Positions 14,942 to 23,750 of a stretch of 64,000 nt of DNA are shown here, one piece after another. Positions within the stretch are counted from its first letter, which is position 1. Each line of letters begins with the position of its first letter. A model generated the notes under the pieces. The model was not told where the DNA came from. It searched no databases and worked only from the letters and a program-made list of their open reading frames with translations. Origin of the DNA: Roseivirga sp. GTDB taxonomy: Bacteria > Bacteroidota > Bacteroidia > Cytophagales > Cyclobacteriaceae. Both the position numbers and the translations under genes were made by a program. Where the stretch lies: contig JAJCYM010000029.1 of assembly GCA_029262895.1 (NCBI GenBank), forward strand, positions 24,776 through 88,775, read 5' to 3'.

Positions 14942-17482
14942 ATGAAGCGCACTTTAAGACCACTTCTGGTTAGTTTAATTGCAATCACCTTTTTTTCAAC
15001 CCATTCCTTCTCCCAAGCTCCTAGGAAGCTTAATGCTGCCGAAATCAAGGCTGCATTGAATAAATTAGAGGTATTGGGATCGGTGCTCTACGTTGCTGCT
15101 CACCCGGATGACGAGAATACCAGATTGATTGGCTATATGTCCCTTGAGAAAAACCTTCGGGCGGGTTATATGGCCATGACCAGAGGAGACGGGGGGCAAA
15201 ACCTGATTGGCACAGAGATCAGAGAATATCTGGGCATCATAAGAACCCAAGAGCTTTTGGCTGCAAGAAGACAAGATGGTAGCGAGCAGTTTTTTACCAG
15301 AGCAAATGATTTTGGCTTTTCAAAAAACCCGGACGAAACCTTTAATACCTGGGATAGGGAAGATGCTTTGGCAGATGTAGTCTGGAATGTAAGGAGGTTC
15401 CGTCCTGATGTGATGATCGCAAGGTTTGATACCACGAGTGGCAGACCTGGAATGCATGGACATCACACTGCGTCAGCTTTGTTGGCTTTGGAAGCATTCG
15501 ATATTGCCAATGACCCAAATGTTTATCCGGAACAACTGAAATATGTGGAGCCATGGCAGCCTAAAGGGCTTTATTGGAATACCTATAACTTCGGTAGAGG
15601 TGGTGCAGACCATGAAGGGAAACCTGGGTATTACACGCTTGATTTCGGCACCTATAACGAACTACTCGGCAAATCATATGGAGAAATTGCAGCGCTCAGT
15701 AGCAGTGAGCACAAATCTCAAGGCTTTGGGCGGATGAGCTCTAGGGGAGAGAATAAGGAATTTTTGATGCGCTGGAAGGGTGAAGAACCTGAGGGTGATA
15801 TTTTTGCCAATATCGATCAAACCTGGAACCGGGTCAAGGGTGGTAAGGCCGTGGAGAGACTAATAAAAAGAGCAAATCAGAATTTTGATTTCCAGAATCC
15901 ATCAACCATAGTTTCTGACTTGTTGCAGGCCAGAGAAGCTTTATTGAAAATAGAGGACAAATATTGGAAGAATGTAAAGCTCAAAGAACTGGATGTGGTA
16001 ATTAAGTCTGCCATGGGATTATATCTGGAGGTGGCAGCCAGAGCCTACAGTGCTGTACCGGGCGAAGAAGTGCCTATTTACTTCGAGGCGATCAATCGTA
16101 CCGGAATTCAAGCCTCACTTAAATCCATTAATATTCCTGCTCTGGGAAAAAGAATCAGCGTCAACAAGGCTTTGGCTAATAACAAGCGTCTATTACAGAA
16201 TGACACCATGCAAATTGCTACCGACATGGCTTATTCACAGCCTTACTGGTTGGTCGATGATGGGTCATTGGGTATGTATCGGGTAGATGATCAGCAGATG
16301 ATTGGGCTGGCCGAAAATCCTGCAGCAATCTCAGCTACCTTCGAGATGGAGATTGATAATATACCATATAGCTATGAGACAGACATTATCTACAAACGCA
16401 GTGATCGTGTAAAAGGAGAAGTATATCGTCCGTTCGTCATTACACCCCCTGTGATGGCTGAAATCAAAGAAAGTGTTTTAATCTTCCCTGACAATGAGCC
16501 TAAGACGGTGAATGTAGTAGTCAAGTCCGGTCGGACAAATGTTAAAGGAAGAGTTAGTCTGAATTTACCTCGGGGATGGAAGTCCAATCCTGCATCTGTT
16601 GATTATGACTTAAAGAGCAAGAATCAGGAACTGTCGGTTACCTTCAGCGTCTTACCTCCGGCCAGGCCCGAAGAAGCATATATAGGTGTGAATGCCACCT
16701 ACAATGGCAAAACCTACGATAGGGGTTTGAAGACCATTGAGTACGATCATATACCAGTTCAAACGATCTTTCCTAAGAGTAATACGAAGGTCGTGCGGGT
16801 AGATATTCAGAGAACGAGTCAGTATGTAGGCTATATCATGGGTTCAGGCGATGCCATTCCTGAGAGCTTGGAGCAGGTCGGTTATACGGTCACTTTGCTT
16901 GATCCCAACACCATTACCGCAGAGAGCCTCGAAGCCTTTGATGCAGTAATTGTAGGAGTGAGGGCCTATAATACCATTGAAAGGATGAATGTGGTTCAAC
17001 CACGGCTTATGGAGTATGTGAAAGGTGGAGGAACAGTAATAAACCAGTATAACACCTCAATGAGAAATCAGCCCGACATTGGGCCTTATCCATTCCAGAT
17101 ATCCAGAGACCGGGTTACCGTAGAGGAGGCTCAGGTGACTATTTTGGCTCCGGATCACCCAATCATTAACGGACCCAATAAGATTACACAAAAGGATTTT
17201 GAAGGTTGGGTACAGGAAAGAGGCCTTTATTTCCCTAACAAATGGGACCCTAAATACACCCCAATCCTTTCTAGTAATGATCCTGGAGAAACGCCTAAAG
17301 ACGGAGGGCTATTAGTTGGAAAATATGGCGAAGGTTATTTTATCTATTCGGGTTATTCCTGGTTCAGAGAATTGCCGGCTGGTGTCCCTGGGGCATTCAG
17401 GATTTTCACAAATATGATCTCCATTGGCAAAGAAAAGCCTAAAAATGCTAACTTGAATTCGGTAGAAAACAATAAAAAATGA
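14942..17482 (+). CDS. PIG-L family deacetylase with C-terminal amidotransferase-like domain
   Basis: An 846-residue exported protein (signal MKRTLRPLLVSLIAITFFSTHSFSQ, cut here at about residue 25). Residues 45-260 form a PIG-L/LmbE zinc deacetylase with AAHPDDENT (ligands His54, Asp57) and GMHGHHTAS (170-178, histidine cluster with the third ligand). The family removes acetyl groups from N-acetylglucosamine units. The middle is beta-rich and the region from about 620 to 830 looks like a class I glutamine-amidotransferase-like fold (VGYIMGSGDAIPESLEQVGY, FDAVIVGVRAYNT), probably non-catalytic. The stop overlaps the next start (ATGA), so the following small gene is translationally coupled. 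Confidence 0.9.
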   Translation: MKRTLRPLLVSLIAITFFSTHSFSQAPRKLNAAEIKAALNKLEVLGSVLYVAAHPDDENTRLIGYMSLEKNLRAGYMAMTRGDGGQNLIGTEIREYLGIIRTQELLAARRQDGSEQFFTRANDFGFSKNPDETFNTWDREDALADVVWNVRRFRPDVMIARFDTTSGRPGMHGHHTASALLALEAFDIANDPNVYPEQLKYVEPWQPKGLYWNTYNFGRGGADHEGKPGYYTLDFGTYNELLGKSYGEIAALSSSEHKSQGFGRMSSRGENKEFLMRWKGEEPEGDIFANIDQTWNRVKGGKAVERLIKRANQNFDFQNPSTIVSDLLQAREALLKIEDKYWKNVKLKELDVVIKSAMGLYLEVAARAYSAVPGEEVPIYFEAINRTGIQASLKSINIPALGKRISVNKALANNKRLLQNDTMQIATDMAYSQPYWLVDDGSLGMYRVDDQQMIGLAENPAAISATFEMEIDNIPYSYETDIIYKRSDRVKGEVYRPFVITPPVMAEIKESVLIFPDNEPKTVNVVVKSGRTNVKGRVSLNLPRGWKSNPASVDYDLKSKNQELSVTFSVLPPARPEEAYIGVNATYNGKTYDRGLKTIEYDHIPVQTIFPKSNTKVVRVDIQRTSQYVGYIMGSGDAIPESLEQVGYTVTLLDPNTITAESLEAFDAVIVGVRAYNTIERMNVVQPRLMEYVKGGGTVINQYNTSMRNQPDIGPYPFQISRDRVTVEEAQVTILAPDHPIINGPNKITQKDFEGWVQERGLYFPNKWDPKYTPILSSNDPGETPKDGGLLVGKYGEGYFIYSGYSWFRELPAGVPGAFRIFTNMISIGKEKPKNANLNSVENNKK

Positions 17483-17616
17483 CCGAAGAAACAAGAGAGG
17501 TTGATGAAGGCAAACCTCCATTTTTTGATTCCTGGTCTAAGATGTATGCACTCGTAATGGGCGTCTTAGCAGTCTTAATCCTCTTATTTTATCTCTTTAC
17601 TGAATATTATTCATGA
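17479..17616 (+). CDS. 45-residue single-pass membrane protein, symporter-associated
   Basis: A short gene between the deacetylase and the symporter. It overlaps both neighbours by 4 bases: ATGA at 17479-17482 with the upstream stop, and ATGA at 17613-17616 with the downstream start. The protein has an acidic cytoplasmic start (MTEETREVDEGKPPFFDSWS) and one strong hydrophobic helix (ALVMGVLAVLILLFYLFT). Short single-helix proteins next to sodium:solute symporters are familiar in Bacteroidota, but their function has not been established as far as I know. The double overlap argues for stoichiometric production with the symporter, perhaps as a small subunit or stabiliser. Confidence 0.85.
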   Translation: MTEETREVDEGKPPFFDSWSKMYALVMGVLAVLILLFYLFTEYYS

Positions 17617-19319
17617 GCACTATTGATTGGATTGTACTATTCGGTACGCTCATTTCTATTGTGGCTTACGGAGTTTGGAAAACTCGTGGCACTAAAGATA
17701 TGGACGGTTACCTCAGAGGAGGTAGTGATGTGAAATGGTGGGCAATTGGCCTTTCAATTATGGCCACACAAGCCAGTGCTATTACTTTCTTGTCCACTCC
17801 GGGGCAAGCCTATAATGATGGCATGGGCTTTATCCAGTTTTATTTTGGATTGCCTATCGCAATGATTCTGATTGCCGTATTCTTTTTGCCTATCTACTAT
17901 AAACTTAAAGTCTATACGGCCTACGAATACCTAGAGACTCGTTTTGATATGAAAACGAGGATGTTGGCAGCGTTTATCTTCTTAATACAGAGGGGTTTAG
18001 GTGCTGGTATTACAATCTATGCTCCATCTATTATTTTATCGTCTTTGCTAGATTGGGATCTGAGAGCTACAAACATAGTAATTGGAGTGCTGGTGATCAT
18101 TTATACCGTGTCTGGTGGTACTAAAGCAGTTACCCAGACGCAAAAAATCCAAATGGGTGTAATGATGGGTGGAATGGTTCTGGCTGGAATATTCGTGATT
18201 ACTTCATTACCAGGCGGTGTGGGCTTTGGCGATGCCCTTCAGGTTGCAGGCAAAATGGACAAGCTGAATGTGGTTGATTTCGAATTTGATTTGAAGAATC
18301 GCTATAGCTTTTGGTCTGGAATCACAGGAGCTGTATTCTTGTTCATGTCTTATTTTGGTACAGACCAGTCTCAGGTACAACGCTACCTTTCGGGAAAATC
18401 ACTGTCTGAAGGTCGTTTAGGCCTTATGATGAACGGCCTGCTCAAAGTGCCGATGCAATTTATCATCCTGTTCATTGGCGCTATGGTGTTTGTCTTTTAC
18501 CAATACAATCAACCACCAGTCTTCTTTAATGATACAGTAAAGCAGCAAGTCTACGAAACGGAATATGCCGATGATTTTAGAGCATTAGAGTCTGAATATG
18601 AATTAGTTTTTGAGAATAAGTTAGAGGCGGTCAACGAACTAACCGCGGCTGTCGATTCTGAAAACGAAATAGCAATTGCAAGCGCTCGAAAAGAACTGAA
18701 CCAAATGCAGGCGCAGTCCGATGAAATTCGGGATCAGGCCAAGGACATGATCGCCTTAGCTGTACCTGGTGCAGAGATCAATGACAAAGACTACGTCTTT
18801 ATGTCCTTTGTAACGAATGTGCTGCCAATTGGCATAGTCGGCCTTCTGTTTGCAGTTATCTTTTCTGCGGCCATGTCTTCCACCTCTTCAGAACTCAATG
18901 CCTTAGGAGGGACTACAACCATTGATTTCTATAAAAGAAGGATCAAACAAGATGGGGACGACCTGCATTACCTAAAGTCTTCCAAAATGTTTACCCTGGC
19001 ATGGGGTATATTGGCAATCATTATCGCTTCCACACTCTCGCTCTTCGAGAATTTAATTCAAGCGGTAAATCTGATTGGGTCACTATTCTACCCAACAGTA
19101 CTAGGAATCTTCGTGGTGGCCTTTTTCTTTAAATCCATCAAGTCGAATGCGGTCTTTATTGCTGCGGTTATCAGTCAATTGCTAATTATTTTGATTCATT
19201 ACCTGAATACACAGGGTACTGCTGGTGTTTTCACTATGGGTTTCTTGTGGTACAACGCCTTGGGTTGTATCATGGTAGTGATCTTTAGCTTTGTGATTAA
19301 GATTATCAGGGATAAATAG
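17613..19319 (+). CDS. Sodium:solute symporter (SSS family)
   Basis: A 568-residue transporter with about 13 membrane helices. The family signature region is visible: WWAIGLSIMATQASAITFLSTPGQAY, shown here by its first and last blocks only, then the repeated-fold core and MSSTSSELNALGGTTTIDFY. It couples import of a small solute to sodium ions. A charged loop of about 90 residues (about 305-385, rich in Glu and Asp) is inserted between helices. Context (GH20 hexosaminidase, PIG-L deacetylase) points to a sugar or amino-sugar substrate, but that is inference. It is cotranscribed with the two genes before it. Confidence 0.92.
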   Translation: MSTIDWIVLFGTLISIVAYGVWKTRGTKDMDGYLRGGSDVKWWAIGLSIMATQASAITFLSTPGQAYNDGMGFIQFYFGLPIAMILIAVFFLPIYYKLKVYTAYEYLETRFDMKTRMLAAFIFLIQRGLGAGITIYAPSIILSSLLDWDLRATNIVIGVLVIIYTVSGGTKAVTQTQKIQMGVMMGGMVLAGIFVITSLPGGVGFGDALQVAGKMDKLNVVDFEFDLKNRYSFWSGITGAVFLFMSYFGTDQSQVQRYLSGKSLSEGRLGLMMNGLLKVPMQFIILFIGAMVFVFYQYNQPPVFFNDTVKQQVYETEYADDFRALESEYELVFENKLEAVNELTAAVDSENEIAIASARKELNQMQAQSDEIRDQAKDMIALAVPGAEINDKDYVFMSFVTNVLPIGIVGLLFAVIFSAAMSSTSSELNALGGTTTIDFYKRRIKQDGDDLHYLKSSKMFTLAWGILAIIIASTLSLFENLIQAVNLIGSLFYPTVLGIFVVAFFFKSIKSNAVFIAAVISQLLIILIHYLNTQGTAGVFTMGFLWYNALGCIMVVIFSFVIKIIRDK

Positions 19320-19343
19320 CCCACTGAGATTTGAATAAGTAAT

Positions 19344-19372
19344 AGGCTATTTTATCAATCCCGAAATAGCCT
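19344..19372. terminator. Possible shared terminator hairpin of convergent genes
   Basis: AGGCTATTT and AAATAGCCT form a 9-base stem around an 11-base loop between the convergent symporter and response-regulator genes; the arm includes the regulator's stop codon. A weak T-rich stretch (TCTTTATAT) follows on the + side. Confidence 0.4.
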
Positions 19373-20117
19373 CTTTATATGATCGACTAGATTTCAATTT
19401 GGTCTTGTCTTTAAGGTGTATAAAATACTCTCCATTAAAATAAGGCTCGATTTCAAGGATTTCGTCAATGTTCACGATTGTTGATCGGTGAATGCGCATA
19501 AACCGTTTGGGGTCTAGCTTTTCAGCCATTTGATTCATGCTATCGTTGAGCAAATACTTATCATTCAAGCTGTGGATACAGACGTAATCTCCTGAAGCTT
19601 CAATCCATCGAATATGCTCAGTTTTGATTAAGCGAATCTTGTTTTTTTGCCTTACAGTCACCTTGTCTACATAGCGAGCTGACCCCTTAGACTTAAGTGT
19701 TTCATAATCATCCAGGAGGGAAGCAATAGTAGCAGAAAACTCCCCTTTGCCCATAAGGCTCAATCGCTTTTTTGCACGATCTAGTGAATCATTAAAACGC
19801 TCTCTGTCAAATGGTTTAAGAAGGTAATCTAAAGCATTAGCTTCAAAGGCAGGAATGGCATATTGGTCATATGCTGTTGTGAAAATGATCAAGGGCATTT
19901 CATTGGCGTTAAGCGTTTGAATTACCTCAAAGCCATTCATGTCGGGCATTTCAACATCCAGAAACACGATATCCGGTTGATGTTGTATAATCGAATCAAC
20001 AGCCAATTTCCCGTTAGAGCATTCCACCACAATCTCGATACCATCGTGATCTTCAAGGAGAGTCTTAATCACATCTCTGGCTAGTGGTTCATCGTCAACG
20101 ATTATTGCTTTAATCAT
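19347..20117 (-). CDS. LytTR-family response regulator
   Basis: A 256-residue regulator with a receiver domain (VDDEPLARD, phosphorylated Asp54 in VFLDVEMPDMNGF, Lys in LLKPFD) and a C-terminal LytTR DNA-binding domain (IRWIEASGDYVCIH, FMRIHRSTIVNIDEI). I chose the Met at 20117, which gives the usual MIKAIIVDDEP start; an in-frame Met at 20132 is possible. It overlaps the end of the histidine kinase gene by 8 bases and is its partner. It is convergent with the symporter gene, so it is not cotranscribed with it. Confidence 0.93.
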   Translation of the reverse strand: MIKAIIVDDEPLARDVIKTLLEDHDGIEIVVECSNGKLAVDSIIQHQPDIVFLDVEMPDMNGFEVIQTLNANEMPLIIFTTAYDQYAIPAFEANALDYLLKPFDRERFNDSLDRAKKRLSLMGKGEFSATIASLLDDYETLKSKGSARYVDKVTVRQKNKIRLIKTEHIRWIEASGDYVCIHSLNDKYLLNDSMNQMAEKLDPKRFMRIHRSTIVNIDEILEIEPYFNGEYFIHLKDKTKLKSSRSYKEAISGLIK

Positions 20118-21207
20118 TTTCTGTGTTGTCATCTATGGTAGGTATTTCTATAGTCACTTTGAATCCCATGGGTTCAACATTACCGGTTTCCATTTTGAAA
20201 TCATCTTCAAACAGGTGTTTGAGCCTGCTTTTAGTTGTTTTAAGCCCTATGCCTTGTTCAATTTCGAGACTCTCAATTTCCTTACAGCCTGGCCCGTCAT
20301 CTTGTATTTCTATCAAAACGTGATTTTCAATCTGGCTTATGGTAATTGACAATTCTCCGGCTGTTGAGGACTTGGCAATACCATGCTGTAACGCATTTTC
20401 GATCAGGGGCTGAAGTAGCATGAGAGGGAAGAACTTATCCAGTAAACTTTGATCAATATTCATATTGACCTTTAAGCGATCGCTAAACCGAGTCTTGTGT
20501 ATATCAAGATAGGTTTCCAAAATACCTAGTTCTTCTTTGAGCAGCACGAATTGTTGATCGCCCAAATCAAGGGTTTTGCGCAACAGATCGCTCAGTTTTG
20601 TGAGCATGGAAATGGCCTTATCATTTTCACCCTTCATCATCAATGCCATGATATTATGATGAGTATTGAATAGAAAGTGCGGCTGAATTTGTCTTTTTAA
20701 AGAAGTCAGTTTTGCTTCATTGAGCAGTGCTTCCAGGCTTGCTTTTTCCACTTCCAATTGACGTGATCTCCTGAGGTAATCAACCGTATAGGAAGCACCA
20801 GCTACAAATAGAAACACAAATACATTGACATGGTATTTATAATAAAATGAACCATAAAATTCTTCAATGGGCTTAGCTGAGACAATAGAGTTCCATAATG
20901 TATACTGAAGCAGAATGTCCAGAACACAATGTATCATGGCAAAGCCCATGGCAATCAGAATATTCCTGATCACGAACCTGGCGTTGACCTGACCAACAAT
21001 CGGGTTTCGCTTAACCAGCAAAAATATTAAGGGAGTGTAGATGATCCACAACAGCCAGCCTGATGCATAGATAAGCTGTTCTGCCCAGATAAACTCCCAG
21101 CCTCTGGCGAAGCTGGAAAGGTAGGTCTGGCTGATGTTTAGTGTGGCAATAAGCAGCCAAAAAAGTGATACGGCTGGTATAAAAAAGCTCTTTTTATTGA
21201 AATCCAT
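20110..21207 (-). CDS. LytS-like sensor histidine kinase
   Basis: A 365-residue membrane kinase with about four N-terminal helices (about 10-30, 43-65, 80-100, 126-143), a short coiled-coil linker and a His_kinase domain of the LytS type. The phosphorylation motif is RQIQPHFLFNTHHNI with His177, and the ATP-binding part has PLIENALQHGI and DDGPGC, then GIGLKTTKSRL. The downstream LytTR regulator overlaps its stop codon. The gene starts 20 bases after the FtsX permease on the same strand, so all three may form one transcript, and the pair may respond to or regulate that transporter. Confidence 0.93.
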   Translation of the reverse strand: MDFNKKSFFIPAVSLFWLLIATLNISQTYLSSFARGWEFIWAEQLIYASGWLLWIIYTPLIFLLVKRNPIVGQVNARFVIRNILIAMGFAMIHCVLDILLQYTLWNSIVSAKPIEEFYGSFYYKYHVNVFVFLFVAGASYTVDYLRRSRQLEVEKASLEALLNEAKLTSLKRQIQPHFLFNTHHNIMALMMKGENDKAISMLTKLSDLLRKTLDLGDQQFVLLKEELGILETYLDIHKTRFSDRLKVNMNIDQSLLDKFFPLMLLQPLIENALQHGIAKSSTAGELSITISQIENHVLIEIQDDGPGCKEIESLEIEQGIGLKTTKSRLKHLFEDDFKMETGNVEPMGFKVTIEIPTIDDNTEND

Positions 21208-21227
21208 ATGAACTGAAGATAAGCGAA

Positions 21228-23630
21228 TTATTCGTTACGAAGGATTTCTGTTGGATTGGATATAACACCTTTAATCACCTGCCCGGACATTGTTAGAAGG
21301 GCGATGCAAATGGAGATTAAAGCCGCAACGATCATAAAGAATGGACTGATGTCAATCTGGTAGGCAAAATTTTGTAAGAGTCTCTTGCCACCCAACCATG
21401 CCAATGGCCAGGCAATCAAATTGGCAATGATTAATAACCATAGCACCTCTTTTGAAATAAGCCAAATGATCTTACCGGCAGCCGCACCGAGGACCTTGCG
21501 GATTCCTATCTCTTTTAACCTGCGTTGAACAGAGAACGAAACCATACCAAAAAGCCCCATACATGCCAAAACAATGGCAAGTGTTGAGAATACCAGGATT
21601 CTCTTTCCCCAGGCTTCTTCAACCGCGTATGTGGCCTCAAAAGTGTCATCAAGAAAAAAATACTCAAATGGTTTTCCAGGCACCACTTCCTTCCAACTTT
21701 TTTCAAGGTGTTCCAGCGATGCATTAAGATTATCAGGAGTCAACTTGACGGAGATGTAGAAATACCAATAGGGCTTGATCATAAAAATCATTGGTCTGAT
21801 TTCTTGCTGAAGGGGCTCAAAGTGAAAATCACTGACTACCCCAATAATCTGTCCATTCCGGGTTTCAGTAGGCTGGTTGAGATTGCCTGTCGCATAGGTT
21901 GTCGATAAGGATTCACCTAAGGGTTGACCGAGAGCCAATAGTTTTTTAGCACTTTCATTAATTATAAAGGCATTTTGCATATCAGATCCAATACCTTCCA
22001 TGAAGTTTCTGCCTTCCAACAACTTTATGTCATAAGTATCCAAAAAGTCGTGATCCACAGAGACAGTGGCAATATTTATGGGTTCTCCCTGTTGATTTTT
22101 GGAAGTATGTACAGGGATTTGAATTCCAATATTTTGAGATGGTGTGTTAACAGAAAGCGATACGCTTTTGATACTTGAATGCTTTAAGAACTCTGTCTTT
22201 AAAGGCTTGGTGTTGAATCTCACCATTCTGCCATGAGGGATCACCAGAATTTGCTCCTTCTCAAATCCCAGGGCCTTATTTTGAATAAAATCGAGTTGTC
22301 GATATAAAACAAGTGTCCCGGAAATCAAGATGATAGTCATAGTAAACTGAATGACTACCAGGATTTTCCTCACTTGAAATTTCGATGTGCCTTTGCTTAG
22401 AATTCCCCTCATCATGTCTAAGCCAGAGTAGGACGAAAGTACAATGGCAGGGTAGAGGCCGGAGAAAAAACCGATGGCTATGGTACCTAATATAGCCGCT
22501 GCCAGTACTGTAGGGTTCAATAGCGCTTGCGTATCGAGGCCGATATCGAAGAGTGAGTTGACAAGTGGAATGATGAGCATGAGAATACCCAATGCTAAGG
22601 CCAAAGACAGAAGGCTGATAAGAACAGCTTCCGTTAAAAACTGTTGCCGTATTTGGGATTTCATAGCGCCAGCTACTTTTTTGATCCCAATTTCCTTGGC
22701 CCTGGTATGAGACCTGGCCACTGCGAGATTCGTAAAGTTAATGCAGGCTATTATGAGGATTAATGCACCTAACAGTTCAGCCAGAAGCAAATAGGAAGCA
22801 TCACCTCCGGTATGTACATCTCCCTGAGCCTGGCTTTTCAAATGAATATCCAACAGTGGTTGCAACTTGCTCTCAAAAGGGCTTTGTCCATCGGCATCAT
22901 TGGCCACATGCCTTGAAACCGCCTCGTTGAGCTGAGACTGTAGTTGTAATCGTGGCAACCCTTCCGGTAGCTTCAGGTAGGTATAGCAGTAGTTCATATT
23001 CCAGGCTTTTGGAATTCCACCGGGAAATGCCTGTTCTGCAGATTTGAAGGAAACCAACATATCAAACTTTAAATGAGAGTTCTCTGGGAAGTCTTTCAAG
23101 ACTGCCACAATCTCCAAAGGATAGTCGATGTCGTTCCAACTCATTGTGATGAACTCGCCCAATGCGTTCGTGTTGCTAAAATATTTAATGGCCGTGCTTT
23201 CATTTATGGCCAGCTTAAAGGGTTCATCAAATCGACTTTCAGGATTGCCTGATAGTGCATCAAAAGAAAAAACATTAAAAAATTCTCTATCTGCCCATGC
23301 CATCCCATCTTCATAGAACAGGTCATCATTTCTTTTGAATAGAACTTTGGACCGGTCCTTGAAAATTTTGGTGAGTGTTAAGTCAGGGAAATCACTTCTA
23401 AGTGTTTCGGCCAGAACAAAAGGGGTGGTAGCCCTTAAGCCTGTATCTGTTTGCCTGATAAAACGTTCGATCCGATTGCTGTCTTTATGAAAACTATCGT
23501 AACTACGTTCGAAATTGACGAAAAGAAAGACGAGCAAGGCACTGGTAATGCCAACGGCCAAACCAAAAATGTTTATAAATGTGGTGAGCCTGTGGCGCGC
23601 AATGTTCCTAAGTGCTATTTTTAAGTTCAT
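21228..23630 (-). CDS. FtsX/MacB-family ABC transporter permease (full length)
   Basis: An 800-residue permease of the two-module type. An N-terminal helix (about 20-40) is followed by a MacB-like periplasmic domain, three helices, a second periplasmic domain and a final group of three helices. Family blocks visible are NLAVARSHTRAKEIGIKKVAGA before the middle helices and RRLKEIGIRKVLGA before the last set, with the tail PTEILRNE. Such permeases pair with an ATPase encoded elsewhere to export lipids, peptides or drugs. It lies upstream of the LytS/LytTR pair and is likely transcribed with it. Confidence 0.92.
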   Translation of the reverse strand: MNLKIALRNIARHRLTTFINIFGLAVGITSALLVFLFVNFERSYDSFHKDSNRIERFIRQTDTGLRATTPFVLAETLRSDFPDLTLTKIFKDRSKVLFKRNDDLFYEDGMAWADREFFNVFSFDALSGNPESRFDEPFKLAINESTAIKYFSNTNALGEFITMSWNDIDYPLEIVAVLKDFPENSHLKFDMLVSFKSAEQAFPGGIPKAWNMNYCYTYLKLPEGLPRLQLQSQLNEAVSRHVANDADGQSPFESKLQPLLDIHLKSQAQGDVHTGGDASYLLLAELLGALILIIACINFTNLAVARSHTRAKEIGIKKVAGAMKSQIRQQFLTEAVLISLLSLALALGILMLIIPLVNSLFDIGLDTQALLNPTVLAAAILGTIAIGFFSGLYPAIVLSSYSGLDMMRGILSKGTSKFQVRKILVVIQFTMTIILISGTLVLYRQLDFIQNKALGFEKEQILVIPHGRMVRFNTKPLKTEFLKHSSIKSVSLSVNTPSQNIGIQIPVHTSKNQQGEPINIATVSVDHDFLDTYDIKLLEGRNFMEGIGSDMQNAFIINESAKKLLALGQPLGESLSTTYATGNLNQPTETRNGQIIGVVSDFHFEPLQQEIRPMIFMIKPYWYFYISVKLTPDNLNASLEHLEKSWKEVVPGKPFEYFFLDDTFEATYAVEEAWGKRILVFSTLAIVLACMGLFGMVSFSVQRRLKEIGIRKVLGAAAGKIIWLISKEVLWLLIIANLIAWPLAWLGGKRLLQNFAYQIDISPFFMIVAALISICIALLTMSGQVIKGVISNPTEILRNE

Positions 23631-23750
23631 AGAGATAATCTTACGCAGGTTAACTTTTAAAGTAGACCGCGCGGTGGACGTAAATTAACTAATTCTTCGA
23701 GTTGACATTTTAGGAAGCTGAATTGAATATATATTTCTTTGAACTGACCA

